Part shown: positions 7,947 to 17,542 of the stretch, piece after piece
Numbering within the stretch: the first letter of the stretch is position 1
How the letters are laid out: each line of letters begins with the position of its first letter
Assembly (NCBI RefSeq): GCF_016863335.1
Contig: NZ_BOOR01000025.1
Location: forward strand, 1 to 64,000
Origin: Planotetraspora thailandica
GTDB lineage: Bacteria > Actinomycetota > Actinomycetes > Streptosporangiales > Streptosporangiaceae
DNA: 64,000 nucleotides
Direction of reading: 5' to 3'
The notes under the pieces: generated by a model
The model's input: only the letters and a program-made list of their open reading frames with translations
The model's database searches: none
What the model was told of the DNA's origin: nothing
Made by a program: the position numbers and the translations under genes

Positions 7947-9577
7947 GCGATTGACCTCAGGATACGTCCGGTGAGGGTGTAGGTGGCCGCGACGCCGCCC
8001 CAGATCACCAGCGTGATGAAGGTGACGCGCGGGTCGAAGAACGCGGCGGTGATCGCGATGGCTGCGAAGCGCTCGCCGATGGGGAACACGATCATCTTGC
8101 GGGCCCAGTACACGGGACGGAACCTCCCGGCGTTGGTCCAGAACTTGAGCAGCCCGTGCACGCTGGACTTCTTCGTCGACTTGCGCCGGTCGAGCGCCTC
8201 GCGCAGCTCGGAGTCGCCGGAGACCGTCAGAGCCAGGGTCGGCAGCGGGGCGGGAGGCTTGCGCCGGTTCGCCGCGCCGAAGGAGAAGTCGAGCAGGTGC
8301 TTGACCGACTGGAGGGAGATGGCGACCAGCGCCAGCGTCCACACGCCCTCGCCGTCGCCGAACTTGCCGGACACCGTCGCACCGACGGCCAGGCCGACGA
8401 AGACGGCGTATTCCTTGAACCGGTCGAAGGTGGCGTCCAGCCAGGCACCGAGGACGCCGAACTTGCGCGCGTACCGGGCGACCTGCCCGTCCACGCAGTC
8501 GAAGACGAACGCGAAGTAGATCAGTACGGCGCCCGCGATCGCACCCCAGCGGTCGCCCGTGGCGAACGCCCCCGCCGACAGCAGGCCGAGGAAGATGGAG
8601 ATCAGGGTCACCTGGTTGGGCGTCAACCCCCGCCGGGCCGCCCAGCGGGCGATGAACCGGGAGTAGGTGCTGACGAAGAACGTGGTGAAGAAGCCGTCGG
8701 CGCCCTTCACGGCGTTGTTGAGCCGCGCGCGGTCCTCGTCGTATCCGCCCATCTCCGCCTGGGCCTCCGCGGCCTCCTGCTGCGTGCGGATGCGGCGGAA
8801 GAACAGGTCGCGGCGGCCGCGCACGCCCACGGACACGCCCCGCCGTACGAGGCCGAGGGCGATCAGCTCGGTCACGTCGTCTTCGGGGCCGAACAGGTGC
8901 GCCATGTCGGCGAGCTCGCGCGCGACCTCGGCGAGGACCTCGGCGTGCCGCTGGTGGAGGTGGATCGGACCGAGCAGGGCGGCGTTGGGCCGGGTGACCG
9001 CGTGATAGGCGGTGCCCACTGAGATGATCCGGCCGTACCCCGCGCGGGTGCGCTGCGGCAGGCCCTCGATGACCTGCGTGCCGATCTCGGGCCTGGCCTC
9101 CTCGATCGGCGGTGGCACCGGCGCGCCCTCGGGGCGCACCTCCCGCGCGATCAGCGCGATGGCAGCCCGCTTGGCCTTGGTCAGCTGGTAGATCAGCTCG
9201 TCGTGCACCAGCGAGTCGGCGGGCATGATGAGGATGTTGTCGGTGGCGCCGGCGACCGCGTCGGCCAGTGCCCGGAGGTCCCCGGCCAGGTCCTCACTCT
9301 CCACGACGTGCCCGGAGTGCTGTCCGAGGTGTAGCCGGTAGGCGGGGGCGTCGGCGGGTCTGGCGATCGTCGTCGGCCGCGGGTCCAGGGAACCCAGCTG
9401 GCTCACCAGCCTGCCGTACACCGTGGGGGCGCCGGCGGTTTCCGACCCGGGGGCCGAGCCACGGGGAGATGCGGGTAGCGACGCCAGCGTGATGTCCGTG
9501 GGAAGGACGGGCTGGCCGCCTGACAGGGGAGAACCGATCGGGCCGGGCGGGGAGCCCAGCAGGACCACGCGGGTCAT
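7943..9577 (-). CDS. Two-domain CDP-alcohol phosphatidyltransferase
   Basis: This 544-residue protein is longer than a simple CDP-alcohol phosphatidyltransferase. The C-terminal half (about 290-540) holds the complete family signature DG-x2-AR-x8-G-x3-D-x3-D in VDGQVARYARKFGVLGAWLD and the following ATFD, within several membrane helices. The N-terminal half (1-250) is soluble-looking, with a nucleotidyltransferase-like opening and an NILIMPADSLVHDELIYQL stretch. Similar fusions make inositol- or glycerol-based phospholipid headgroups, but the acceptor alcohol here is unknown. It is translationally coupled to the downstream DUF5941 gene. Confidence 0.8.
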   Translation of the reverse strand: MTRVVLLGSPPGPIGSPLSGGQPVLPTDITLASLPASPRGSAPGSETAGAPTVYGRLVSQLGSLDPRPTTIARPADAPAYRLHLGQHSGHVVESEDLAGDLRALADAVAGATDNILIMPADSLVHDELIYQLTKAKRAAIALIAREVRPEGAPVPPPIEEARPEIGTQVIEGLPQRTRAGYGRIISVGTAYHAVTRPNAALLGPIHLHQRHAEVLAEVARELADMAHLFGPEDDVTELIALGLVRRGVSVGVRGRRDLFFRRIRTQQEAAEAQAEMGGYDEDRARLNNAVKGADGFFTTFFVSTYSRFIARWAARRGLTPNQVTLISIFLGLLSAGAFATGDRWGAIAGAVLIYFAFVFDCVDGQVARYARKFGVLGAWLDATFDRFKEYAVFVGLAVGATVSGKFGDGEGVWTLALVAISLQSVKHLLDFSFGAANRRKPPAPLPTLALTVSGDSELREALDRRKSTKKSSVHGLLKFWTNAGRFRPVYWARKMIVFPIGERFAAIAITAAFFDPRVTFITLVIWGGVAATYTLTGRILRSIA

Positions 9578-9838
9578 AGCACCCTTTCACATGGCGGGGG
9601 GATCAGGCGTGAGGCGGCTCGACCGGCGCGGGCGACCGCCGAAGGCCACAGCTTAGTGACCTTTCGGTTAAGCCGTAGCGTCCCAGGTTTACCGCATGTA
9701 CACCTGATGTCCAGCTCGGCGCGGCAATGGCGGAAAGGATCGTCGCCGGATCATTACTGAAATTTCACTATTTGTGACTATGTGGGGGGCCGTGTCCGGG
9801 GGCGCCGGGCGGTGCGGAGCCGGGCCTACGATTGCCGT

Positions 9839-10612
9839 GTGAGCCTCTACCGGGACGAGGGCGTCGTCTTGCGCACCCAGAAGCTGGGTGAGGCCGATCG
9901 CATCATCACGGTCCTCACCAAGCGGACCGGCAAGGTCCGCGGCGTTGCCAAGGGCGTGCGCAAGACCATGTCCAGGTTCGGCGCGCGGCTGGAGCCGTTC
10001 ACCCACGTCGACCTCCAGCTCCATGAGGGCAGGTCGCTCGACGTGATCACCCAGGTCGAGACCCTCCGCCCGTACGGCGAGGCGCTGGTGAGCGATTATC
10101 CCCGCTACACCGCGGGGACGGCGATGCTGGAGACGGCCGACCGGCTGACCGTGGGGGAGAAGGAGCCGGCCCTGCGTCAGTTCCTGCTGCTCGTCGGAGG
10201 GCTGCGCACGCTCGCCGAGGGCACGCACGAGGCCCGGCTGGTGCTCGACGCCTACTTCCTGCGGTCCCTGGCGGTCGCGGGCTACGCCCCGGCGCTGGCG
10301 GAATGCGCCCGATGCGGGGCCGAGGCCGTACGGGCCTTCTCCATCGTGTCGGGCGGGGTGGTGTGCGGCGCGTGCCGGCCCGCGGGCGCCGCCGTCCCCG
10401 CGGCGGAGACGATCGCGCTGATGATCGCCCTGCTGCGCGGCGACTGGGAGGCGGCCGACGCGTCGGAGCCGCGAAACCGCACCGAGTGCAGCGGGCTCGT
10501 CGCGGCCTACCTCCAGTGGCACCTCGAGCACGGCATCAGATCGCTGCGCCATGTCGAACGAGAGGTCGAGCGCGAGACCGAACGAGAGGCAGGCGCCGCC
10601 CGGCACCCGTGA
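9839..10612 (+). CDS. recO: DNA repair protein RecO
   Basis: This 257-residue protein should help load RecA in the RecFOR recombinational repair pathway. It has the N-terminal OB-fold (VSLYRDEGVVLRTQKLGEAD onwards, residues 1-80) and a zinc site made of Cys156, Cys159, Cys176 and Cys179. The GTG at 9839 is chosen because the preceding 19 in-frame residues are arginine-rich and unlike any RecO N-terminus. The C-terminus ends in charged Glu/Arg repeats. uppS follows 35 bp downstream, the usual recO-uppS order in actinobacteria. Confidence 0.95.
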   Translation: MSLYRDEGVVLRTQKLGEADRIITVLTKRTGKVRGVAKGVRKTMSRFGARLEPFTHVDLQLHEGRSLDVITQVETLRPYGEALVSDYPRYTAGTAMLETADRLTVGEKEPALRQFLLLVGGLRTLAEGTHEARLVLDAYFLRSLAVAGYAPALAECARCGAEAVRAFSIVSGGVVCGACRPAGAAVPAAETIALMIALLRGDWEAADASEPRNRTECSGLVAAYLQWHLEHGIRSLRHVEREVERETEREAGAARHP

Positions 10613-10647
10613 CCGGCCGGGTTGGATGACGCAATACGCTCAAGGGC

Positions 10648-11418
10648 ATGGTCCGTCCTCCTTCTCCGCACCCCTCAGGTGCCGTACCGCCCGCCATTCC
10701 CCGCGATCTGGTACCCCGCCACGTCGCCATCGTCATGGACGGCAACGGCCGCTGGGCCAAAGCCCGCGGCCTGCCCAGGACCGAGGGCCACAAGATGGGC
10801 GAGGCGTCGCTCTTCGACGTGATCGAGGGTGCGATCGAACTCGGCATCCCCTACCTGTCGACGTACGCGTTCTCCACGGAGAACTGGAAGCGGTCGCCGG
10901 ACGAGGTTCGCTTCCTCATGGGCTTCAACCGCGACGTCATCCGCCGCCGCCGCGACCAGCTCGACGAGATGGGCGTCCGGGTGCGCTGGGCCGGCCGCCC
11001 CGGCCGCCTCTGGAAGAGCGTGATCAAGGAGCTCGAGGACGCCGAGCGCAGGACCGTGAACAACTCCACGCTCACCCTGCAGTTCTGCGTCAACTACGGC
11101 GGCCGGGCCGAGATCGTCGACGCGGCCCTCAAGCTCGCGCAGGACATCGCCGCGGGCAAGGTCAAGCCCTCCAAGGTGTCGGAGAAGACGTTCGCCCGCT
11201 ACCTCGACGAGCCGGAGATCCCCGAGGTCGACATGTTCCTGCGCTCGTCGGGGGAGCAGCGCACGTCCAACTTCATGTTGTGGCAGTCGGCCTACGCCGA
11301 GATGGTCTTCCTCAACCAGCTGTGGCCCGACTTCGACCGGCGCGACCTGTGGCAGGCGTGCGAGATCTACGCCAAGCGCGACCGGCGGTACGGCGGGGCC
11401 GTGCCCAACCAGGTCTGA
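10648..11418 (+). CDS. uppS: Polyprenyl (decaprenyl) diphosphate synthase
   Basis: This 256-residue cis-prenyltransferase should elongate prenyl diphosphates to make the lipid carrier for cell-wall synthesis. The catalytic signature [13 protein letters not shown] places the essential Asp at residue 31, and the C-terminal [20 protein letters not shown] block and the terminal RDRRYGG are intact. A proline-rich 20-residue extension precedes the core. Chain length (C50 or C55) cannot be read from the sequence. It is co-directional with recO. Confidence 0.95.
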   Translation: MVRPPSPHPSGAVPPAIPRDLVPRHVAIVMDGNGRWAKARGLPRTEGHKMGEASLFDVIEGAIELGIPYLSTYAFSTENWKRSPDEVRFLMGFNRDVIRRRRDQLDEMGVRVRWAGRPGRLWKSVIKELEDAERRTVNNSTLTLQFCVNYGGRAEIVDAALKLAQDIAAGKVKPSKVSEKTFARYLDEPEIPEVDMFLRSSGEQRTSNFMLWQSAYAEMVFLNQLWPDFDRRDLWQACEIYAKRDRRYGGAVPNQV

Positions 11419-11434
11419 GACCGGACGTGATCGC

Positions 11435-11983
11435 CTAGGCCTTCCTGCGCGCCCGGTAGGCCGCCACATGGATGCGGTTGCCGCAGGTACGGCTGTCGCA
11501 GTAGACACGGGAGCGGTTGCGGGACTCGTCGACGAACACGTTGTCGCAGTCGGGCGCCGCACAGGTGCGCAGCCGCTCCCACTCGCCCTCGACCAGCACG
11601 TGGGCCAGCGCCACCCCGCAGTCGGCGGCCAGGTGCTCGGCGAGCGACGCGCCCGGCGCGAAGTAGTGCACGTGCAGCGGAAAGCCGTCGTGCCCGGTCA
11701 GGTTCGGGGTGATCCTCGTACGACCGAGCAGCGTGTTGAGCCGGGAGACCGCCTCGTCCCGGCCGGAGGCGGTGAAGACCGCGTGGAACGACCCGCGCAG
11801 CTCCCGCACCGCGGAGAGGTCGTGCGGGGTCAGGGCGGCGACGCCGCTGACCTGGCGGCGCCGTACGAAGGCGTTGAGGGCCTCCAGGTCGGCCAGGTCG
11901 TCCGGGCCGCCGGTCTCCGGCGAGGTGTTGATCAGGTCGACCACGGTCGCCAGTGAGAAGACCATGTCATGGCTGAACGGCAC
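11435..11983 (-). CDS. CGNR zinc-finger domain protein
   Basis: This 182-residue protein has an N-terminal ABATE-like domain (about 1-125) and a C-terminal CGNR zinc finger (about 135-180) with CAAPDCDNVFVD and YCDSRTCGNR supplying four Cys. These proteins are predicted DNA-binding regulators with a stress or ligand-sensing N-terminus. The GTG start at 11983 follows a strong GGGAGG ribosome-binding site and gives the natural N-terminus VPFSHDMVFSLATVVDLIN. It converges on uppS with only 16 bp between stops. Confidence 0.85.
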   Translation of the reverse strand: MPFSHDMVFSLATVVDLINTSPETGGPDDLADLEALNAFVRRRQVSGVAALTPHDLSAVRELRGSFHAVFTASGRDEAVSRLNTLLGRTRITPNLTGHDGFPLHVHYFAPGASLAEHLAADCGVALAHVLVEGEWERLRTCAAPDCDNVFVDESRNRSRVYCDSRTCGNRIHVAAYRARRKA

Positions 11984-12068
11984 GGCACCTCCCTTTTGCC
12001 ACGGGGGCGGCAGCGTATCCCGCGCGAAGGCCACACGGGGTGACCATGACGGTACATCCGTGTAACGG

Positions 12069-12458
12069 TCAGTTCGCCGGCGCGCCGGTGGAGCAGGACT
12101 GGCAGGTGCCGAACACCTCGACGGTGTGGGTGATCTCGGTGAACCCGTGCTCGGCCCCCACCACCTCCGCCCAGCGCTCGACGTCGGGTCCCGCGACCTC
12201 GACGGTGCGGCCGCAGCGGCGGCAGACGAGATGGTGGTGGTGCCCCTGGCTCGCGCACGCCCGGTAGACCGACTCCCCTTCGTCGTTGCGCAGGACGTCG
12301 ACACGTCCGTCGTCGGACAACGACTGGAGCGCGCGGTAGACCGTGGTCAGGCCGATCTTGGCGCCGTCGGCGCGCATCTTCGTGAACACGTCCTGGGCGC
12401 TCCGGAACCCCGTGCTCTGACGGAGGATCTCGTGAACGGCGTCGCGGCTCTTACTCAT
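12069..12458 (-). CDS. zur: Zinc uptake regulator, Fur family
   Basis: This 129-residue Fur-family protein represses zinc uptake genes when zinc is plentiful. The winged helix is at about residues 5-60 (GLTTVYRALQSLSDDGRVDV). Structural-zinc Cys pairs are Cys79/Cys82 (CRRC) and Cys119/Cys122 (CQSC), and a His cluster (73-76) forms part of the sensing site. The sequence is closer to actinobacterial Zur than to FurA. No znuABC genes lie in the window, and I see no canonical Zur box just upstream. Confidence 0.88.
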   Translation of the reverse strand: MSKSRDAVHEILRQSTGFRSAQDVFTKMRADGAKIGLTTVYRALQSLSDDGRVDVLRNDEGESVYRACASQGHHHHLVCRRCGRTVEVAGPDVERWAEVVGAEHGFTEITHTVEVFGTCQSCSTGAPAN

Positions 12459-12549
12459 CAGGAACTCCTGTGTATGGCATGCACTTCGAATCTACCGACC
12501 CTGCGGCCGGGCGTGCACCACATGATCCAAGCCGTGGCGGGAGTCCCGT

Positions 12550-12984
12550 TCAGATGAGGCCGAAGCGTTCGGCGGCGAAGAGTACCAGGAAGATCAGGGC
12601 CACGACGCGGAGGAGCCGGCCGCGGATCGCCAGCGACGGCCAGGACATGTAGGCCAGCCAGCTCACGAAGGCCAGGACGGGAAGGATGGCGACGCCGCCC
12701 GGCCAGCCCTGCACGACCAGGCCGGTCAGCATCAGAGCGACCAGGACCACGGGCATGAGCCAGCGCGGCAGCTGGAAGAGGAACACCAGCGGCGCGCCGC
12801 TCCTGCGCTCGACGGCCCGCCGCAGGCCGGTCGCCCCCGGCGTGAAGAAATGCTCCCCGGCGGGCAGCGGGCGCTTCACCGGGCGGGCGGCCCCGGCGCC
12901 CTGAGCGGACCGGCGCGCCAGGGGATGAGCCGGCACCTTGCGGCCCGGACCGCGGCCCGGAGTCGGATCGTTTTCGCTTCCCAC
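12550..12984 (-). CDS. Small membrane protein, DUF6703-like
   Basis: This 144-residue protein has a basic, disordered-looking N-terminus (1-45) and three hydrophobic segments (about 75-140) separated by short Arg-containing loops. It looks like a conserved actinobacterial membrane protein near zur and glyS. No catalytic motif is visible and its function is unknown. It is transcribed divergently from the ABM-domain gene. Confidence 0.7.
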   Translation of the reverse strand: MGSENDPTPGRGPGRKVPAHPLARRSAQGAGAARPVKRPLPAGEHFFTPGATGLRRAVERRSGAPLVFLFQLPRWLMPVVLVALMLTGLVVQGWPGGVAILPVLAFVSWLAYMSWPSLAIRGRLLRVVALIFLVLFAAERFGLI

Positions 12985-13029
12985 GAGCCGAGCCTAACCA
13001 TCCGGAGGCGGGGTGGCATCCTTGGCGGC

Positions 13030-13317
13030 ATGCTCGCCCTGATCCGCTATTCGGTCCCCGACTCCCAGACCGAGGAGTTCACCGCGCACGCCCGCGAGAT
13101 CCTCGACGTACTGGCCGCCCAGCCCGGCTACGTCAGCGGGCGGCTCGGCAGGGCGGCCGACGAACCCGCCCTGTGGGCGCTGGTCAGCGAATGGGAGGGC
13201 GCCGGCTTCTACCGCCGGGCCCTGTCGGCCGCCCGCATGGCCATGTATCCGCTCATGACCCTCATGATCAACGAGCCCAGCGCCTTCGAGGTCGTGCAGG
13301 AGACGACCCGCCCATGA
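13030..13317 (+). CDS. Antibiotic biosynthesis monooxygenase (ABM) domain protein
   Basis: This 95-residue protein has a ferredoxin-like ABM fold, seen from MLALIRYSVPDSQTEEFTAH and the central GYVSGRLGRAADEPALWALV. Single-domain members are usually small monooxygenases or heme/quinone-binding proteins. The ATG at 13030 gives the typical N-terminus; longer in-frame extensions overlap the divergent gene and are unlikely. The substrate is unknown. Confidence 0.8.
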   Translation: MLALIRYSVPDSQTEEFTAHAREILDVLAAQPGYVSGRLGRAADEPALWALVSEWEGAGFYRRALSAARMAMYPLMTLMINEPSAFEVVQETTRP

Positions 13318-13490
13318 GCGACTGTCCGTAACGGCTGAGCGAGGCGCCGGGAGGTTCCCCTAAGCTTGATGGCGGATCAGGGCAGGTGCCGGGCTCTCCG
13401 GCGGCCTCCGGTGCGCACGCGCGGCCGGTGCGCCCGATCCGTCCCGAACCCGATCTCAGGGCCGACACCCAGCCGGATGGAGCTCCACTG

Positions 13491-14873
<1,383 letters not shown>

Positions 14874-14898
14874 CGCACGCCGGCACGAGATCGGCGCT

Positions 14899-14937
14899 GA
14901 GAAGGCGCCTTCCCGATTATCGGGAGGGCGCCTTCTC
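14899..14937 (+). terminator. Hairpin terminator after glyS
   Basis: The outer arms 14899-14909 and 14927-14937 pair perfectly over 11 bp, and the inner bases add a CCCG/CGGG stem. The loop is ATTAT. The hairpin begins 26 bp after the glyS stop. No T-run follows, so it may be a less efficient or factor-assisted terminator. Confidence 0.6.
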
Positions 14938-15094
14938 GCATGTTCGGCCGGGTATGAAAAGCGGATTTGCTCACAGCGTATGCGCTCTCAGTGAAATGTG
15001 CCCAGGGCGAAATGTCGGAGGGTTTCGCCGGGCCGCGGCGTTACCGTTTTCGGGAAGGAATGCACGATCATTTCCCGGACGTCGAGGAGGCAAC

Positions 15095-15676
15095 ATGCAA
15101 CACGCACGCGCGGGTGAGGGGGGTCCGCAGCGGCACGAGCAGCTGGGGGACCGCCTGCGGAGCAAGCGGATCGTCGTGCTCGGGCAGGAGGTCGACGACG
15201 AGATCGCCAACCGCATCTGCTCGGAGCTGCTTCTCCTTTCTGCTGAGGATTCGCAGCGCGACATCAGCCTGTACATCAATTCTCCCGGCGGTTCGGTGTC
15301 GGCGGGAATGGCCATCTACGACGTCATGCAATATGTGCCCAACGACGTCGTCACGGTCACCATGGGATTGGCCGCGTCGATGGGCCAGTTCCTGTTGTGC
15401 GCCGGAACCCCGGGCAAGCGGTACGCCCTTCCGCACGCCAGGATCGTGATGCACCAGCCGCTCGGCGGCATCGGCGGCACCGCCTCCGACATCCGGATCC
15501 AGGCGGAGCAGATGCGTTACACGAAGAAGCTGCTCGCCGAGCGCATCGCCTTCCACACCGGCCAGCCACTGGAGCGGATCGAGGCCGACTCCGACCGTGA
15601 CCGGTGGTTCACTGCGGAGGAGGCCAAGGAATACGGCTTCGTCGACCACGTCGTGGCCGGCGTCCGCGCGCTCTGA
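15095..15676 (+). CDS. clpP: ATP-dependent Clp protease proteolytic subunit, orphan paralogue
   Basis: This 193-residue serine protease subunit has the ClpP triad: Ser95 ([10 protein letters not shown]), His120 (VMHQPLGG) and Asp169 (DRDRWF, before [12 protein letters not shown]). It would form the degradative barrel used with a Clp ATPase. The ATG at 15095 follows a strong GAGGAGG site. It is a lone gene; the usual clpP1-clpP2-clpX run is not here, so it is likely a secondary ClpP of the type induced when the main ClpP is limiting. Its regulator is not adjacent. Confidence 0.93.
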   Translation: MQHARAGEGGPQRHEQLGDRLRSKRIVVLGQEVDDEIANRICSELLLLSAEDSQRDISLYINSPGGSVSAGMAIYDVMQYVPNDVVTVTMGLAASMGQFLLCAGTPGKRYALPHARIVMHQPLGGIGGTASDIRIQAEQMRYTKKLLAERIAFHTGQPLERIEADSDRDRWFTAEEAKEYGFVDHVVAGVRAL

Positions 15677-15703
15677 TCCCGCTCGCCCGGCCTCGCCTGC
15701 CCA

Positions 15704-17179
15704 TCAGCAGGTGAGGCCGTTGGCGGGCACCCTGCCCTCGGTGAAGTAGGAGTTGACGGCGGTGTCGATGCAGGGGCTCTGGCCGTACGCGCCGTGACCC
15801 TCGCCGTTCAGGGTGAGCAGCACGGCGGTGCGCAGCTGCCGGGCGAGGCTGGGCGCCCACTGGTACGGCGTGGCCGGGTCGTGGGTGACGCCGACGACCA
15901 CGATGGGCTGGGACCCCGAGGCGTCGATGTGCCTGTTCGTGTTCTCCCCGGGCGCGTGCCAGACGCTGCACATGCCGGCGCTCGCGGCGGTCGCGGCGAA
16001 GATCGGGGTGGTGGGCACCAGCTGGTTGGCCAGCCCCACGGCCTGGGCGACGGTCGGGCGGTCGGTGGTGTCGGCACACAGGATGGCGGGCAGCGACGAC
16101 TGCAGGGTCGTGTAGGTGCCGTTCGGCTGGCGGCCCGCGTACTGGTCGGCCAGCGCGAGCAGGCCGCTCTCGTCGCCCTTCCTGGCGTCGCTGAGGGCGT
16201 CGGTCAGCAGCGGCCAGGTCAGCTTGCTGTACAGCGCCTGCGTGATTCCCGTGCGGGCCACCGTGGAGGTGACCTCCCGGTTGCCGACCTTCGCCGGATG
16301 GGCCTGGAGGTCGTTGAGGAGGGTCAGCACGGCGTTCTTGGCCGTCGCGGTGTCGGAGCCCAGGGGGCAACTCGTCTTGGTCTTCGTGCAGTCGGCCAGG
16401 TAGTCCTCCCAGGCCCGCTGGAAGCCGAGCGCCTGGGTCTTGGACATGTCGAGCATGCCCACGGACGGGTCCAGCGCCGAGTCGAGCACCATCCGGCCCA
16501 CTTTTTGGGGATAGAGCGTGGCGTAGACCGCGCCCAGGTGGGTGCCGTAGGAGAAGCCGAAGTAGTTGAACTTGCTCTCACCGAGAGCCGCGCGCAGCGA
16601 CTCCATGTCGCGCGCCGCGTTGACCGTGCCGATATACGGGAGGATCCAGCCCGACCGCCGCTGGCAGGCGTTGGCGAACTCGATGTCGAGGGCGCTCTCC
16701 TTCTCCACGTCAAGGCTGGGCTCCTCGGCGAGCCATTGATCCATCCGCCGGTCGTCCAGGCACCTCACGCCGCTGCTGCGGTCGACGCCGCGCGGGTCGA
16801 AGCTGACCAGGTCGTAGCTGCGGCCGAGGACGGCGAATGCGGAGGCCGCGTTGAGCAGCGTGGAGACGCCTGAGCCGCCCGGGCCGCCGAAGTTGAACAC
16901 CAGCGAGCCGATCCGGTGGGCGGTGTCGCTCGCCTTCCGCCTGATGAGGGCGATGCCGATCTTCCTGCCCTCCGGCTTGGAGTAGTCGAGCGGCACGTTC
17001 ATGGTGGCGCACTGGAACCCGGTGGAGGCGGAGACTCCTTCGCACGGCCCCCAGGCGATCGTCTCCCGCGGGACGCCCGCCGTGGCGACCTCTCTGGATC
17101 CGCACGCGGCCGCGCTCAGCCCGAGCGGGCCGAACCCGACGATCGCCGCCAGCGTGACACGCCAGAGCCTTCGCGACAC
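15704..17179 (-). CDS. Secreted tripeptidyl-aminopeptidase-like alpha/beta hydrolase (lipoprotein)
   Basis: This 491-residue protein has a signal peptide with a lipobox ending at Cys26 (LSAAAC), an alpha/beta-hydrolase core with the oxyanion region FNFGGPGGSG (about 96-105), nucleophile Ser210 in GFSYGTH, and a C-terminal TAP-like domain. Relatives cleave N-terminal peptides from secreted proteins or hydrolyse esters. The start is GTG at 17179 with a GGAGGG site just upstream. The catalytic Asp and His are expected near the C-terminus; VVVGVTHDPATPYQWA and GEGHGAYG are consistent with them. It is divergent from ppdK across a spacer with three palindromes. Confidence 0.88.
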   Translation of the reverse strand: MSRRLWRVTLAAIVGFGPLGLSAAACGSREVATAGVPRETIAWGPCEGVSASTGFQCATMNVPLDYSKPEGRKIGIALIRRKASDTAHRIGSLVFNFGGPGGSGVSTLLNAASAFAVLGRSYDLVSFDPRGVDRSSGVRCLDDRRMDQWLAEEPSLDVEKESALDIEFANACQRRSGWILPYIGTVNAARDMESLRAALGESKFNYFGFSYGTHLGAVYATLYPQKVGRMVLDSALDPSVGMLDMSKTQALGFQRAWEDYLADCTKTKTSCPLGSDTATAKNAVLTLLNDLQAHPAKVGNREVTSTVARTGITQALYSKLTWPLLTDALSDARKGDESGLLALADQYAGRQPNGTYTTLQSSLPAILCADTTDRPTVAQAVGLANQLVPTTPIFAATAASAGMCSVWHAPGENTNRHIDASGSQPIVVVGVTHDPATPYQWAPSLARQLRTAVLLTLNGEGHGAYGQSPCIDTAVNSYFTEGRVPANGLTC

Positions 17180-17293
17180 GTGTACCCTCCGTAATCGGTT
17201 GTATCGGGAGGGTTGCTCTTTTATACCGTGCGATTCCGAAGTCGGGTGGCAGGCTCACCGCAATGCGGCACCTTCTTGTGGCTTCGCGGGAAA

Positions 17294-17305
17294 TGGTCTA
17301 CACCA
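17294..17305. promoter_or_regulatory. DasR-like operator 1
   Basis: The 12-mer TGGTCTACACCA matches the core of GntR/HutC-type DasR sites (TGGTCTAGACCA) at 11 of 12 positions. It lies between the hydrolase and ppdK. The site family is established knowledge; binding here is inferred. Confidence 0.6.
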
Positions 17306-17352
17306 ATTAACACCATCGAAACACGCGATGAATCCGGCGACATGTCGGGAAT

Positions 17353-17364
17353 TGGTTTATACCA
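17353..17364. promoter_or_regulatory. DasR-like operator 2
   Basis: The 12-mer TGGTTTATACCA keeps both TGGT and ACCA half sites of the DasR consensus and a TA centre. It begins exactly 59 bp after operator 1. Confidence 0.58.
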
Positions 17365-17411
17365 CCGCCGAGATTCTCGGAAAAACGATCGTTTTTTACC
17401 GTGCTATGTAG

Positions 17412-17423
17412 TGGATTAGACCT
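17412..17423. promoter_or_regulatory. DasR-like operator 3 (degenerate)
   Basis: The 12-mer TGGATTAGACCT matches the TGGTCTAGACCA core at 9 of 12 positions and begins exactly 59 bp after operator 2. It is the weakest of the three and is listed mainly because of the equal spacing. Confidence 0.35.
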
Positions 17424-17542
17424 ATCCATGTGCTCTGATCAGGTCATATGCATTGTTGCCGGGGGTGTGATGTTTCGTCCTCTTGTTCGTCGGTAGAGTC
17501 CGGGCATCCGCGCGTTTTGCTTGAAGTCGCAAAGGAGCTCAC

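Larger units (their letters stand above)
17180..17542. other. 363-bp divergent intergenic region
   Basis: This AT-richer spacer separates the minus-strand hydrolase from plus-strand ppdK. It holds the hydrolase ribosome-binding site, three TGGT-N4-ACCA-type palindromes (listed separately) and the ppdK ribosome-binding site (AAAGGAG, about 17530). No gene is visible. Confidence 0.7.
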
